Source: Candidatus Peregrinibacteria bacterium
Lineage (GTDB): Bacteria > Patescibacteriota > Gracilibacteria > UBA1369 > UM-FILTER-53-11
DNA length: 34,070 nucleotides
NCBI GenBank assembly: GCA_016186205.1
Contig: JACPMA010000014.1
Coordinates: forward strand, 138,409 to 172,478
Direction of reading: 5' to 3'
Notes under the pieces: generated by a model
Database searches by the model: none
The model's input: only the letters and a program-made list of their open reading frames with translations
What the model was told of the DNA's origin: nothing
Shown: piece after piece, positions 1-11,131 of the stretch
Layout of the letters: each line of letters starts with the position of its first letter
Numbering within the stretch: position 1 is the first letter of the stretch
Translations under genes and position numbers: made by a program

Positions 1-288
1 AACATTTTGCGGAAATACCTTGTACATGTGCATGTTTCCAATGTTAAAAAAGGCAAAGGCTATGCAATGCCGGATGAAGGGATTTTGCCTTTGGAAAGTT
101 TTCTGACAAAACTGAAGCAGGAAGGTTACCGCGGGGCAATTTCTTTCAAAATCCATCCTAAATTTTTGCGCGCGGGCGATCACGAAAAAGTGCTGAAGAA
201 TTTGGCGGAGTGCAAAAAGTTTTACACGGATTATTACGTGAAGATTGAAGCGCTCCCAGGAGTACGAACGGAAAAGGAGGAAGAATAG
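1..288 (+). CDS. C-terminal part of a sugar phosphate isomerase/epimerase-like TIM-barrel protein (5' end outside window)
   Basis: The reading frame is open from base 1 and stops at 288, so about 95 C-terminal residues are visible. The TTG at 7-9 could be called as a start, but the frame runs through it, so I treat the gene as truncated by the window edge. The pattern LVHVHVSN, then a Pro-Asp-Glu-Gly turn, ILPLESFLTKLKQEGYRG, AISFKIHP, and a helix ending KKFYTDYY resembles the last beta-alpha units of xylose isomerase-like (AP endonuclease 2 superfamily) barrels, where His and Glu residues bind a metal. The substrate cannot be inferred. The tail is charged and ends in EKEEE. It is followed by a small hairpin at 318-335. 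Confidence 0.55.
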   Translation, partial: NILRKYLVHVHVSNVKKGKGYAMPDEGILPLESFLTKLKQEGYRGAISFKIHPKFLRAGDHEKVLKNLAECKKFYTDYYVKIEALPGVRTEKEEE

Positions 289-317
289 GAAAAATATGAA
301 CGCATATAATAGAATAT

Positions 318-335
318 CCCTAATGTTTTTTAGGG
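318..335. terminator. Small hairpin between gene end and tRNA
   Basis: CCCTAA (318-323) and TTAGGG (330-335) form a 6-bp stem with a TGTTTT loop. It lies between the 3' end of the isomerase-like gene (+) and the 3' end of the tRNA (-). Neither side carries a convincing U-tract, so it is at best a weak bidirectional transcription end signal. Confidence 0.3.
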
Positions 336-350
336 TGGATTAAAAAAACC

Positions 351-426
351 TGGTGGAGTTGACCGGATTCGAACCGGCATTTCTCGGGTGTCAAGCCAGA
401 GTGTGTTACCGTTACGCCACAACCCC
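351..426 (-). tRNA. tRNA gene with encoded CCA and an irregular anticodon arm (identity unresolved)
   Basis: On the minus strand a 76-nt cloverleaf can be drawn. The acceptor stem GGGGTTG/CAACTCC has one G-U pair; discriminator A and CCA are encoded; the T arm GCCGG-TTCGAAT-CCGGT is canonical; the D arm is GCGT/ACAC with one C-A mismatch. The anticodon arm is abnormal: the best 7-nt loop is CTTGACA on stem TCTGG/CCCGA, with a T-C mismatch and one extra base before it. Read literally the anticodon is UGA (Ser), but the long variable arm needed for tRNA-Ser is missing. Removing two T residues would give a clean GAC (Val) arm, so errors or decay are possible. Outside the tRNA, CCTGGTG (349-355) pairs with CACCAGG (433-439), and a run of T follows on the minus strand, so the pre-tRNA may end in its own terminator. 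Confidence 0.6.
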
Positions 427-491
427 AAACTACACCAGGCGTCACCCGTATAACAGAATTAGATGAAATTTTTCTAAACTTTTTATTACAA

Positions 492-519
492 CGCAAAATC
501 CACCGCGGCGGATTTTGCG
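492..519. repeat. 10-bp inverted repeat (hairpin)
   Basis: CGCAAAATCC (492-501) and GGATTTTGCG (510-519) are perfect inverted arms around an 8-nt loop ACCGCGGC. CTTTTATC follows on the + strand, so it could act as a weak + strand terminator, although no + gene ends just before it. It lies upstream of the minus-strand tRNA. Confidence 0.5.
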
Positions 520-540
520 CTTTTATCAAACAAAAATAGC

Positions 541-581
541 CGGTTCAAATTCTATAAAAAATTTTATATTTTATTGAACCG
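541..581. repeat. Long AT-rich hairpin
   Basis: CGGTTCAA (541-548) pairs with TTGAACCG (574-581). The interior holds a second palindrome, TATAAA.../...TTTATA (553-568), so one long hairpin can form. It lies in the non-coding stretch 427-726 ahead of the ABC transporter genes. Function unknown. Confidence 0.5.
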
Positions 582-600
582 CTGAAAAATTCGTTTTAAA

Positions 601-627
601 CAAAAAACCCTTCCTTGCGGAAGAGTT
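601..627 (-). terminator. Intrinsic terminator on the minus strand
   Basis: Read on the minus strand, CTTCC-GCAA-GGAAG (610-623), extended by a three-base pairing after one mismatch, is followed by GGGTTTTTTG (the A-run is at 602-607 on +). This is a textbook intrinsic terminator. No minus-strand protein gene precedes it, so it may end a short transcript started within or before the ABC ATPase gene. TTGCAT-16-TATTCT, just upstream of 690 on the minus strand, is a weak candidate promoter. Confidence 0.45.
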
Positions 628-631
628 CCTG

Positions 632-669
632 TGACACCCGAGAAGGCTGTTATGTAACAGCACTCTGAC
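632..669. other. Hairpin segment resembling a permuted tRNA anticodon arm
   Basis: The 13 bases at 632-644 (TGACACCCGAGAA) are identical to the 3' side of the anticodon arm of the minus-strand tRNA (complement of 381-393). Bases 655-667 (GTAACAGCACTCT) match its D-stem/anticodon 5' side with one inserted G. Sense is the same but the order is swapped. Between them GCTGTT/AACAGC forms a hairpin, and CCGAG can pair with CTCTG with one mismatch. It could belong to the leader of the ABC genes (+) or to a short minus-strand RNA ending at the 601-627 terminator. Confidence 0.35.
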
Positions 670-726
670 TTTCTATCTACAGAATAGCAAAATCAGTTTA
701 AAATGCAAGCGAAAAATTCTAGTTTT

Positions 727-1413
727 ATGCTGACACTGCACGACATTTCAAAAATCTACAAAAGCGATCATCAGAGCATTCACGCGCTGAAAGATATTTC
801 GCTTGAAATTCACGAGGGTGAATTTGTCGCGCTCATGGGGCCGTCGGGTTCCGGGAAATCAACACTCCTGCAAATTATGGGCGGGCTTGATCGCCCTACG
901 CACGGCAGCGTGTTTTTCCGCAACAAAAATATCGGCGGAATGGGAGATGCCGAGTTGAGCCGGTTCCGCGGCAGCAATATGGGATTTGTATTTCAGGATC
1001 CTCTTCTTTTGCCGCATTTAACTTTGGAGGAAAATGTCATGCTGCCCATTATATTTAGTGGTAATAGTAGTTATAGTGGTGATAGTAGTGATAGAGTGAA
1101 AAAATTACTCAAAGAAATTGGTTTGGAAAATCGCAGCCATCATAAACCATCCGAACTCTCCGGCGGACAAAAACAGCGCGCATGTATTGCCCGCGCGCTT
1201 ACGCAAAATCCCTCACTCGTGCTGGCCGATGAACCGACTGGAAATCTCGACACGAAAACCGGCGCGGAAATTTTGGAACTTTTTCAGAAACTCCACAAAG
1301 GAACCTCTGAAAAACAGCATCGCGTCACCTTTGTAATAGCGACTCATGATGAACACATTGCGAAAATCGCCCAGCGGATCATTCATATCCAGGACGGAAA
1401 AATAATGAAATAA
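727..1413 (+). CDS. ABC transporter ATP-binding protein, LolD/MacB family
   Basis: This is the ATPase subunit that powers a MacB/FtsX-like permease, encoded 15 bases downstream. Visible motifs in a 228-residue protein: Walker A GPSGSGKST (38-46), Q-loop FQDP (Q90), signature LSGGQKQR (144-151), Walker B LVLADEPTGNLD (from about 164) and switch His in ATHD (207). The LADEPTGNLD pattern is typical of the LolD/MacB/FtsE group that moves lipids, lipoproteins, peptides or drugs out of the membrane. I chose ATG 727 over ATG 703 because family members begin with a similar sequence and because it has the TTTT-ATG context common here. Residues about 111-122 (Ser/Gly/Asp-rich loop) are encoded by an inserted-looking repeat. 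The substrate is unknown. Confidence 0.88.
   Translation: MLTLHDISKIYKSDHQSIHALKDISLEIHEGEFVALMGPSGSGKSTLLQIMGGLDRPTHGSVFFRNKNIGGMGDAELSRFRGSNMGFVFQDPLLLPHLTLEENVMLPIIFSGNSSYSGDSSDRVKKLLKEIGLENRSHHKPSELSGGQKQRACIARALTQNPSLVLADEPTGNLDTKTGAEILELFQKLHKGTSEKQHRVTFVIATHDEHIAKIAQRIIHIQDGKIMK
1064..1087. repeat. 24-nt element inside the ABC ATPase, inverted copy of the rpsD leader
   Basis: These 24 bases are exactly the reverse complement of 32882-32905, directly upstream of rpsD. The surrounding bases 1053-1094 continue the same TAGTGGTGATAGTAG-like low-complexity pattern. Here the element is read in frame and encodes a Ser/Gly/Asn/Tyr/Asp loop between the Q-loop and the signature motif. Confidence 0.8.
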
Positions 1414-1428
1414 CTTGCCATCTATTAT

Positions 1429-2709
1429 ATGCACATCTCCTCTTTTATCTGGAAAGATCTCACGCGCAGAACACAAGAATTGTGGCTCGTTATTCTTGGC
1501 GTCGGATTTGCCGTGTGCGCGGTTTTTATTCTGTTTGCGCTGCGCATCGGCATCGAACAAACGCTTTTTGAAGCGCAGGAAAAGAAAAATCCTCTTGCGG
1601 AAATCACTGTGTACGGCGGCAGCGGAACTTTTTTGAAATTGCTCGGCGCATCGCGGCAAAAAACACTGGATCCGCAAACGCTTCAAACATTTGAAAAACT
1701 TCCGCATGTAAAACGCGCCCTTCCGCACATGATTTATCAAAACCTAGCGAGTACGGAGGTTGAAATTCTCGGCCAAACACTCCAAACAGACACGCTTATT
1801 TTCGGGATGCCGCGCGAGGTGATTGAAAACGATCTTCCGGCAAATGAACCGTGGGAAAACGCAGAAAGCTCTGCCGGCGCAAACGCCATTCCTGTCCTTG
1901 TTTCGAGAAAACTTATTGATTTCTATAATTTATCGCTTGCGTCAGGCGCGGGTTTGCCGAATCTTTCGGAAGAAATGTTTAAGGGGAAAAATATAAAAAT
2001 CTATCCTGAATATTCTTCTTTTTTTGCAAACCAAGAAAAACCAAAGAAAATTTTGAACGGACGTGTAGTGGGATTTTCCGATCGCGTGGATCTTGTAGGA
2101 ATTACTGTTCCTATTGAAACAGTACGAAATTTCAATGCCAGCGAAGGAAAAATAACCGATACATATAATAAGGTATTTCTTACGCTCGATTCGCCGCGCA
2201 GCGTAGAAACCGTCAGTAAACAGCTGGAAAGCGACGGATATCGAGTCACATCGCTCCAGAAAGAATTTCAGGACGTGAGCCGCAGCCTAAAATACGTGGA
2301 AATTATCTTCTTTATATTAAGCGCCGTGATTCTTGCCGTCGCTCTATTATTGATAGGCAACACATTTTGGGCCCAACTTCTAAAACGCCGCCAAGAGTTG
2401 GGCATTTTAAGAGCCATCGGCGCCACGCGCTTTACGTTAAGCAGCATATTCTTCCTCGAAGCAATCGGAATTGGACTCATCGGAGCCCTCATTGGCATCG
2501 CGGTTGGAGAAACGGCTATTTTCACTTTTCAAAAACTTCTTATGAAAAACTTTGCGCTTGCTTCGCTTTCAATCGAGAAAATCTTCCTTGCCTCTCCAAA
2601 ACTCATAATAAGCTTGTTTCTTATAACGCCGCTGCTGACTGCTCTTGCTTCCGGGATACCTATTATAGGTACCCTTAAAAAATCACCAAGAGCGTTATTT
2701 GTGAAATAA
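1429..2709 (+). CDS. MacB/FtsX-like ABC transporter permease
   Basis: This is the membrane partner of the preceding ATPase. The 426-residue protein has the MacB/FtsX layout: one N-terminal membrane helix (about 18-40), a large extracytoplasmic domain of about 240 residues, then three C-terminal helices (about 288-315, 333-360, 382-412). The cytoplasmic segment LLKRRQELGILRAIGATR after the second helix is the characteristic FtsX-family motif. Such pairs are mechanotransmitters or exporters of lipoproteins, peptides or macrolides rather than importers. The start ATG is 12 bases past the ATPase stop region with no Shine-Dalgarno. The end of the gene is followed by the rpoB promoter, so the two exporter genes form their own unit. 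Confidence 0.85.
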   Translation: MHISSFIWKDLTRRTQELWLVILGVGFAVCAVFILFALRIGIEQTLFEAQEKKNPLAEITVYGGSGTFLKLLGASRQKTLDPQTLQTFEKLPHVKRALPHMIYQNLASTEVEILGQTLQTDTLIFGMPREVIENDLPANEPWENAESSAGANAIPVLVSRKLIDFYNLSLASGAGLPNLSEEMFKGKNIKIYPEYSSFFANQEKPKKILNGRVVGFSDRVDLVGITVPIETVRNFNASEGKITDTYNKVFLTLDSPRSVETVSKQLESDGYRVTSLQKEFQDVSRSLKYVEIIFFILSAVILAVALLLIGNTFWAQLLKRRQELGILRAIGATRFTLSSIFFLEAIGIGLIGALIGIAVGETAIFTFQKLLMKNFALASLSIEKIFLASPKLIISLFLITPLLTALASGIPIIGTLKKSPRALFVK

Positions 2710-2755
2710 AACTATTAGATTGTCAACCCAAATTTTGATTTTGTGTTATTTTAAA

Positions 2756-2783
2756 TTGACGCAGAAGACTTTCTGAATAAAAT
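2756..2783 (+). promoter_or_regulatory. Candidate sigma-70 promoter for rpoB
   Basis: TTGACG (2756-2761) and TAAAAT (2778-2783) are separated by 16 bases. It lies in the only intergenic gap before rpoB and would give a 5' leader of roughly 90 bases that includes the hairpin repeat at 2832-2855. Confidence 0.6.
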
Positions 2784-2831
2784 AGTAGAAGCATCGTATT
2801 CTGTTCTGATTGAGTTGTGAGAGGAACGGTG

Positions 2832-2855
2832 CAGGCTTCGACAAGCTCAGCCTGA
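2832..2855. repeat. Palindromic intergenic repeat in the rpoB leader
   Basis: The core GGCTTCGACAAGCTCAGCC is an imperfect palindrome with AGGCT/AGCCT arms and outer CA/TG extension. I recognise this type as a short palindromic element found between genes in many bacteria. It would fold in the rpoB leader RNA, about 27 bases before the start codon. Confidence 0.6.
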
Positions 2856-2881
2856 CATAATTTCCTTCACAATATTTTTCT

Positions 2882-5800
2882 ATGCCAAAGAAAGTTAAGA
2901 AAGCAAAACCTTCAAAAGCCGCAAAAAAAGCCAAGAAGGTTATTTTAAAAAAGGCAAAAATCAAAAAGGCGCCTAAGGCTAAACCAATAAAAAAATATAA
3001 GGCGGTAAAGCCTGTAATGAAAGTTTCTAAATCAAAGAAAGCGCTTCCGGAAGGCGTAAAAGTAAAAACCGTTTCGCTCAAAGCGATCAAACCGCCAAAA
3101 CTCAAAAAGACGCGAGTAGAAACATATCTTCCCGACATACAGGAAACTATTCTTACGGGCGCTAAACGCAAATTTCTACACGCTGAAGAAGAAAGCTGCA
3201 AACTTCCGAATCTTATTGAAATTCAAATTAATTCCTATCGATGGTTTTTGCAGGAAGGTATTCGCGAACTCCTCGATGAAGTTTCTCCAATCAGCGATTT
3301 CTCCGGCAAAAAACTTGAACTCCACTTCCTTGAACACTCCATCGGCGAACCGAAGTATGACCCTGAAACCTCTAAAAATAAAAACCTAACCTATGAAGCG
3401 CCTCTCAAAGTCCACGTCCAGCTCATTAATAAGGAAAGCGGCGAAATTAAAGAACAGGATGTGTTTTTGGGAGCAGTGCCGCTAATGACTGAACGCGGCA
3501 CATTCATTATCAACGGCATTGAACGCGTTGTGGTGAGCCAGATCGTGCGTTCGCCGGGCGTGTTTTTCTCGCGAAATTCCACTTATCAGCACTGCCATAA
3601 TGCGAAAATCATCCCCAAACGCGGGGCGTGGCTTGAAATTGAAACGGATAAAAAAGGCATTATTACCGTAAAAATCGACCGGAAGAGAAAAATCCACATT
3701 ACGAGTTTGCTGCGCGTATTCGGCTATGAAACCGATAAAGATATTTTGAATCTTTTTGCCGGCGTGAATGCGAATCCTAACGTGGATTATATCCTTGCGA
3801 CGCTTGAAAAGGATCCGGCAAAAACCGTTGATGAAGCCTATCAGCAAATTTACCGCAAAATCCGTCCGGGCGATCTTGCAACTCCTGAAAATGCAAAATC
3901 GCTCGTGACTTCAATGTTTTTTGATTATCGTAAATATGACATGGGCGCTGTAGCGCGTTATAAACTCAATCGGCGTTTTGAACTTTCTACGCCGAACACA
4001 AAAGAATATCACACCTTCCAGGTTTCCGATCTTGCAGAAATTCTCAAATATCTCATCCGACTGAACAACGGAGAAAAGCGTCCGGACGATATTGACCACT
4101 TGAGCAATAGACGCATTCGCGCTGTGGGAGAACTTGTACAGAATAAATTCCGCGTCGGATTGCTTCGCACTGACCGCATCGCCAAAGACCGCATGACGGT
4201 TATGGATATCGATACGGTTACGCCAACACAGCTTATAAATTCACGCCCGATCACGGCGGCGCTTCGGGAATTTTATGCAAGTTCGCAGCTTTCGCAATTT
4301 ATGGATCAAACGAATCCGCTTGCAGAACTCGCCCATAAACGGCGTCTTTCGGCCATGGGCCCGGGCGGACTTTCTCGCGAACGCGCCAGCTTCGATGTAC
4401 GCGACGTGCATCCTTCCCACTATGGACGCATCTGTCCGATTGCAACGCCGGAAGGACCGAACATCGGACTTGTAGTGCATCTTGCATCCTATGCGCGCGT
4501 GAATGAATACGGCTTTATTGAAACGCCGTTCTGCGAAGTTGCACACACTGCGAAGAATAATATACGGGACCTCGCAGGGCGAAAATTGAATGAAGATATA
4601 ACCATCAATAAAAAATCCATTGCAAAAGCAGGCGCGGCGATCGATGAAAAATTGGCAAAAGAACTTTCAAAATACACTAAAGAAAAACCGCTTGTGAAGG
4701 TTAGGCCGTATGTCACGAACCGCGTGACTTATTTTGATGCGGACGTGGAGCGCACGATCATAATCGCTCAAGCAAATTCGGAGATAAATGAAATGGGTGA
4801 ATTTGTTCAAAGCAGAATTCCGGCCCGCCACAACGGAGAACCGCAACTGGCCCACATCAACGAAATCACCCATATCGACGTTTCTCCAAAACAAATTATT
4901 TCTGAAACCACGGCGCTCATTCCGTTTTTGGAACACGATGACAATACGCGCGCTTCCATGGGATCAAACATGCAGAGACAAGCCGTATCGCTTGTGCGTC
5001 CGCAGGCGCCTGTAGTAGGAACAGGCATGGAAGAAATGGTCGCAAAAAGTTCCGGGCAAGCTGTTGTTGCGGAAGAAAATGGAACGGTTTCTTATGTCGA
5101 TGCCCGTGAAATTTCCGTCATTTACGAAAGCGGCCGGAAAAAAACTTATAAACTCTATAATTATGTGCGTTCAAATCAAGCCACATGCATCAATCAGCTT
5201 GTCCGCATTACTCCCGGGCAGAAAGTAAAACGCGGCGATGTGCTGGCTGACGGCGCTGCAACAGAAAACGGCGAACTGGCGCTTGGCGCAAATCTCCTCG
5301 TCGCGTACATGTCTTGGCAAGGTTACAACTTTGAAGATGCCGTTATTATAAATGAAAAACTCGTGCGCAACGGCGTATTTGATTCGGTGCATATTGAAAA
5401 TTACACCGTCGACGTGCGCGATACGAAGCTCGGGCCGGAAATAATCACGCGCGACATTCCGAACGTCGGCGAAAACCGCCTCAAAGATTTGGATGAAGAA
5501 GGAATCGTGCGCATCGGCGCAAAAGTGGAAGAAGGCGACATTCTCGTCGGTAAAATCACGCCGAAAGGCGAAACGGAACTGACTGCTGAAGAACGTTTGC
5601 TGCGAGCCATTTTCGGAGACAAAGCGCGCGACGTAAAAGACACAAGTTTGCGCATGCCCGGCGGCGCGAGCGGAAAAGTGGTGGACGTGCAAATTTTCAC
5701 GCGCAAGGAAGGAGATGAATTGCCGACCGGCGTCAATAAACAAATCCGCGTTTCAGTCGCTCAAACAAGAAAAATTTCCATAGGCGACAAAGTCGCAGGA

Positions 5801-6685
5801 CGCCACGGAAATAAAGGAATCATCTCGCTCATTGTTCCGGAAGAAAACATGCCGTATCTGCCGGACGGAACGCCAGTGGATATTATTTTAAATCCTCTCG
5901 GCGTTGCGAGCCGCATGAACATCGGCCAGATTTTGGAAACGCACCTCGGCTGGGCAGCGTCGAAAGTAGGAATAAAAATGGCATCGCCGGCCTTAAACGG
6001 CATCGCAACCGAAGAAATAATCGACATGCTCAAAAAAGCCGATCTGCCGGAAGACGGCAAAATTCAGCTTTATGACGGGCTCACCGGCGAAGCGTTCGAT
6101 CATAAAACGACGGTCGGAATAACTTACATAATGAAGTTGAGCCATCTTATTGAAGATAAAATTCATGCGAGATCCGTCGGACCATATTCGCTAGTTACAC
6201 AGCAGCCGCTCGGCGGAAAAGCGCAGCATGGTGGACAGCGTTTCGGAGAAATGGAAGTGTGGGCGCTCGAAGCTTACGGCGCTTCCCACACGCTGCAAGA
6301 AATGCTCACGATTAAATCCGATGACGTATTCGGCCGCGCCAAATCGTATGAATCAATCGTAAAAGGCGAACCCATTAAAAAACCGCGCACGCCGGAAAGC
6401 TTCAATGTGCTTGTGAAAGAACTTCAAAGCCTTGGACTGTCAGTAAATCTTTTAAAACTCAAGACTGATGAAATGGTCGATAAAGAACAAGAATATGTAT
6501 CTGCGGAAGAGGAAATAGCGGCAGAGGAAACAAAATTGGAAAAGGAAATTCATGGAAAAATAGCCCATGATATGGCGGCGACTGTGCCGACAAAAGGCTC
6601 GCTTGAAGGTTTTGAATCAGAGGAAGAAATGAAAGCCAGCGACCTGGCTGAAAAAGCCGCAGAAGCGAAAGCGGAAAAACCATAA
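2882..6685 (+). CDS. rpoB: DNA-directed RNA polymerase subunit beta, with lysine-rich N-terminal tail
   Basis: This is the catalytic beta subunit of RNA polymerase. The conserved body begins near residue 110 (PNLIEIQINSYRWFLQEG) and includes the rifampicin pocket SSQLSQFMDQ...HKRRLSAMGPGG with Asp475, His485 and Ser490, the positions equal to E. coli 516, 526 and 531 in their sensitive state, and the C-terminal clamp segment GGQRFGEMEVWALEAYGA. The 1267-residue length includes two additions: an N-terminal tail with 32 Lys in the first 76 residues, also Ala/Pro-rich like a histone H1 tail, and a Glu/Lys-rich C-terminal tail of about 60 residues. No better internal start exists before Met46. 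No rplJ/rplL lies upstream. ssb follows after 11 bases. Confidence 0.97.
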   Translation: MPKKVKKAKPSKAAKKAKKVILKKAKIKKAPKAKPIKKYKAVKPVMKVSKSKKALPEGVKVKTVSLKAIKPPKLKKTRVETYLPDIQETILTGAKRKFLHAEEESCKLPNLIEIQINSYRWFLQEGIRELLDEVSPISDFSGKKLELHFLEHSIGEPKYDPETSKNKNLTYEAPLKVHVQLINKESGEIKEQDVFLGAVPLMTERGTFIINGIERVVVSQIVRSPGVFFSRNSTYQHCHNAKIIPKRGAWLEIETDKKGIITVKIDRKRKIHITSLLRVFGYETDKDILNLFAGVNANPNVDYILATLEKDPAKTVDEAYQQIYRKIRPGDLATPENAKSLVTSMFFDYRKYDMGAVARYKLNRRFELSTPNTKEYHTFQVSDLAEILKYLIRLNNGEKRPDDIDHLSNRRIRAVGELVQNKFRVGLLRTDRIAKDRMTVMDIDTVTPTQLINSRPITAALREFYASSQLSQFMDQTNPLAELAHKRRLSAMGPGGLSRERASFDVRDVHPSHYGRICPIATPEGPNIGLVVHLASYARVNEYGFIETPFCEVAHTAKNNIRDLAGRKLNEDITINKKSIAKAGAAIDEKLAKELSKYTKEKPLVKVRPYVTNRVTYFDADVERTIIIAQANSEINEMGEFVQSRIPARHNGEPQLAHINEITHIDVSPKQIISETTALIPFLEHDDNTRASMGSNMQRQAVSLVRPQAPVVGTGMEEMVAKSSGQAVVAEENGTVSYVDAREISVIYESGRKKTYKLYNYVRSNQATCINQLVRITPGQKVKRGDVLADGAATENGELALGANLLVAYMSWQGYNFEDAVIINEKLVRNGVFDSVHIENYTVDVRDTKLGPEIITRDIPNVGENRLKDLDEEGIVRIGAKVEEGDILVGKITPKGETELTAEERLLRAIFGDKARDVKDTSLRMPGGASGKVVDVQIFTRKEGDELPTGVNKQIRVSVAQTRKISIGDKVAGRHGNKGIISLIVPEENMPYLPDGTPVDIILNPLGVASRMNIGQILETHLGWAASKVGIKMASPALNGIATEEIIDMLKKADLPEDGKIQLYDGLTGEAFDHKTTVGITYIMKLSHLIEDKIHARSVGPYSLVTQQPLGGKAQHGGQRFGEMEVWALEAYGASHTLQEMLTIKSDDVFGRAKSYESIVKGEPIKKPRTPESFNVLVKELQSLGLSVNLLKLKTDEMVDKEQEYVSAEEEIAAEETKLEKEIHGKIAHDMAATVPTKGSLEGFESEEEMKASDLAEKAAEAKAEKP

Positions 6686-6696
6686 TTTTTTATTTT

Positions 6697-7149
6697 ATGC
6701 GGAGCATCAACAAAGTAATTCTCATCGGAAATCTCACCCGCGATCCGGAAATGCGGCGGACTCCGAATGAACAATATGTCGCTACATTCGGCATGGCGAC
6801 AAATCGCGAATGGATGACGAAAGACGGCCGCAAACAAGCTTCCAGCGAATTTCATGACATTGTGTGCTGGGGACGGCTCGCCGAAATTGCGAACCAATAT
6901 TTAAAAAAAGGAAAAGCGGTTTATATAGAAGGCTATTTAAAAACTCGCAGCTGGGACGATGCAAGCGGAGTAAAACGATTCCGCACGGAAATTGTCGCTG
7001 AAGAGCTCATCATGCTTGATAAACGCGCCGGCGCGGCACACGAAGAATCGCATGAAGAACCGACGAAAGGAACGCTAGACAAAATTCCGCATGAACCTGT
7101 CGAAGAACTCCAGCCAACGGTCACCATGGAAGATCCGCTGACATTGTGA
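6697..7149 (+). CDS. ssb: Single-stranded DNA-binding protein
   Basis: SSB coats single-stranded DNA in replication and repair. The N-terminal OB-fold is clear: INKVILIGNLTRDPEMR, then FGMATN, FHDIVCWGRLAE, KGKAVYIEGYLKTRSW and EIVAEELIMLDKR over residues 4-110. The 150-residue length is usual. The flexible tail is short, and the extreme C-terminus reads TMEDPLTL instead of the acidic D-D-D-I-P-F-like tip by which SSB recruits partner proteins, so that interaction may be altered. It lies between rpoB (11-base gap) and rpoC (33-base gap), all on the same strand, an unusual place for ssb, and is probably cotranscribed with both polymerase genes. It ends in TGA, which supports a standard stop code. 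Confidence 0.93.
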   Translation: MRSINKVILIGNLTRDPEMRRTPNEQYVATFGMATNREWMTKDGRKQASSEFHDIVCWGRLAEIANQYLKKGKAVYIEGYLKTRSWDDASGVKRFRTEIVAEELIMLDKRAGAAHEESHEEPTKGTLDKIPHEPVEELQPTVTMEDPLTL

Positions 7150-7152
7150 ATC

Positions 7153-7182
7153 AAACCCTCTACCCTCAACCCTAAATATCCT
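7153..7182. repeat. CCCT(A/C)AA-like array directly before the rpoC start
   Basis: The whole ssb-rpoC gap is an array of CCCT units spaced by A, T and C, without any G. The 20 bases ACCCTCTACCCTCAACCCTA recur exactly before adk. Related copies precede rpsC. Confidence 0.75.
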
Positions 7183-11061
<3,879 letters not shown>

Positions 11062-11089
11062 GTTCCCTAATATATTTATTTTTAATAAA

Positions 11090-11131
11090 AGGCTCCGCTC
11101 GGCATCGCCGGGCAATGCCTCGCTACGCCTG
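11090..11131. repeat. Hairpin-type start-associated repeat before rpsL
   Basis: AGGCTCCGCTCGG..., then CGGC/GCCG arms, GCCTCGCTACGCCTG, running straight into the rpsL ATG. It shares AGGCTCCG(C/T)TCGGC, GCCTC and CTACGCCT with the element before rplN and is preceded by the same T/A-rich stretch ending ATAA. Confidence 0.65.

Noticed and set aside
703-726. ATG 703 as start of the ABC ATPase
   Set aside because: It adds eight residues not typical of the family and has A before the ATG; ATG 727 matches both the family start and the local TTTT-ATG context.
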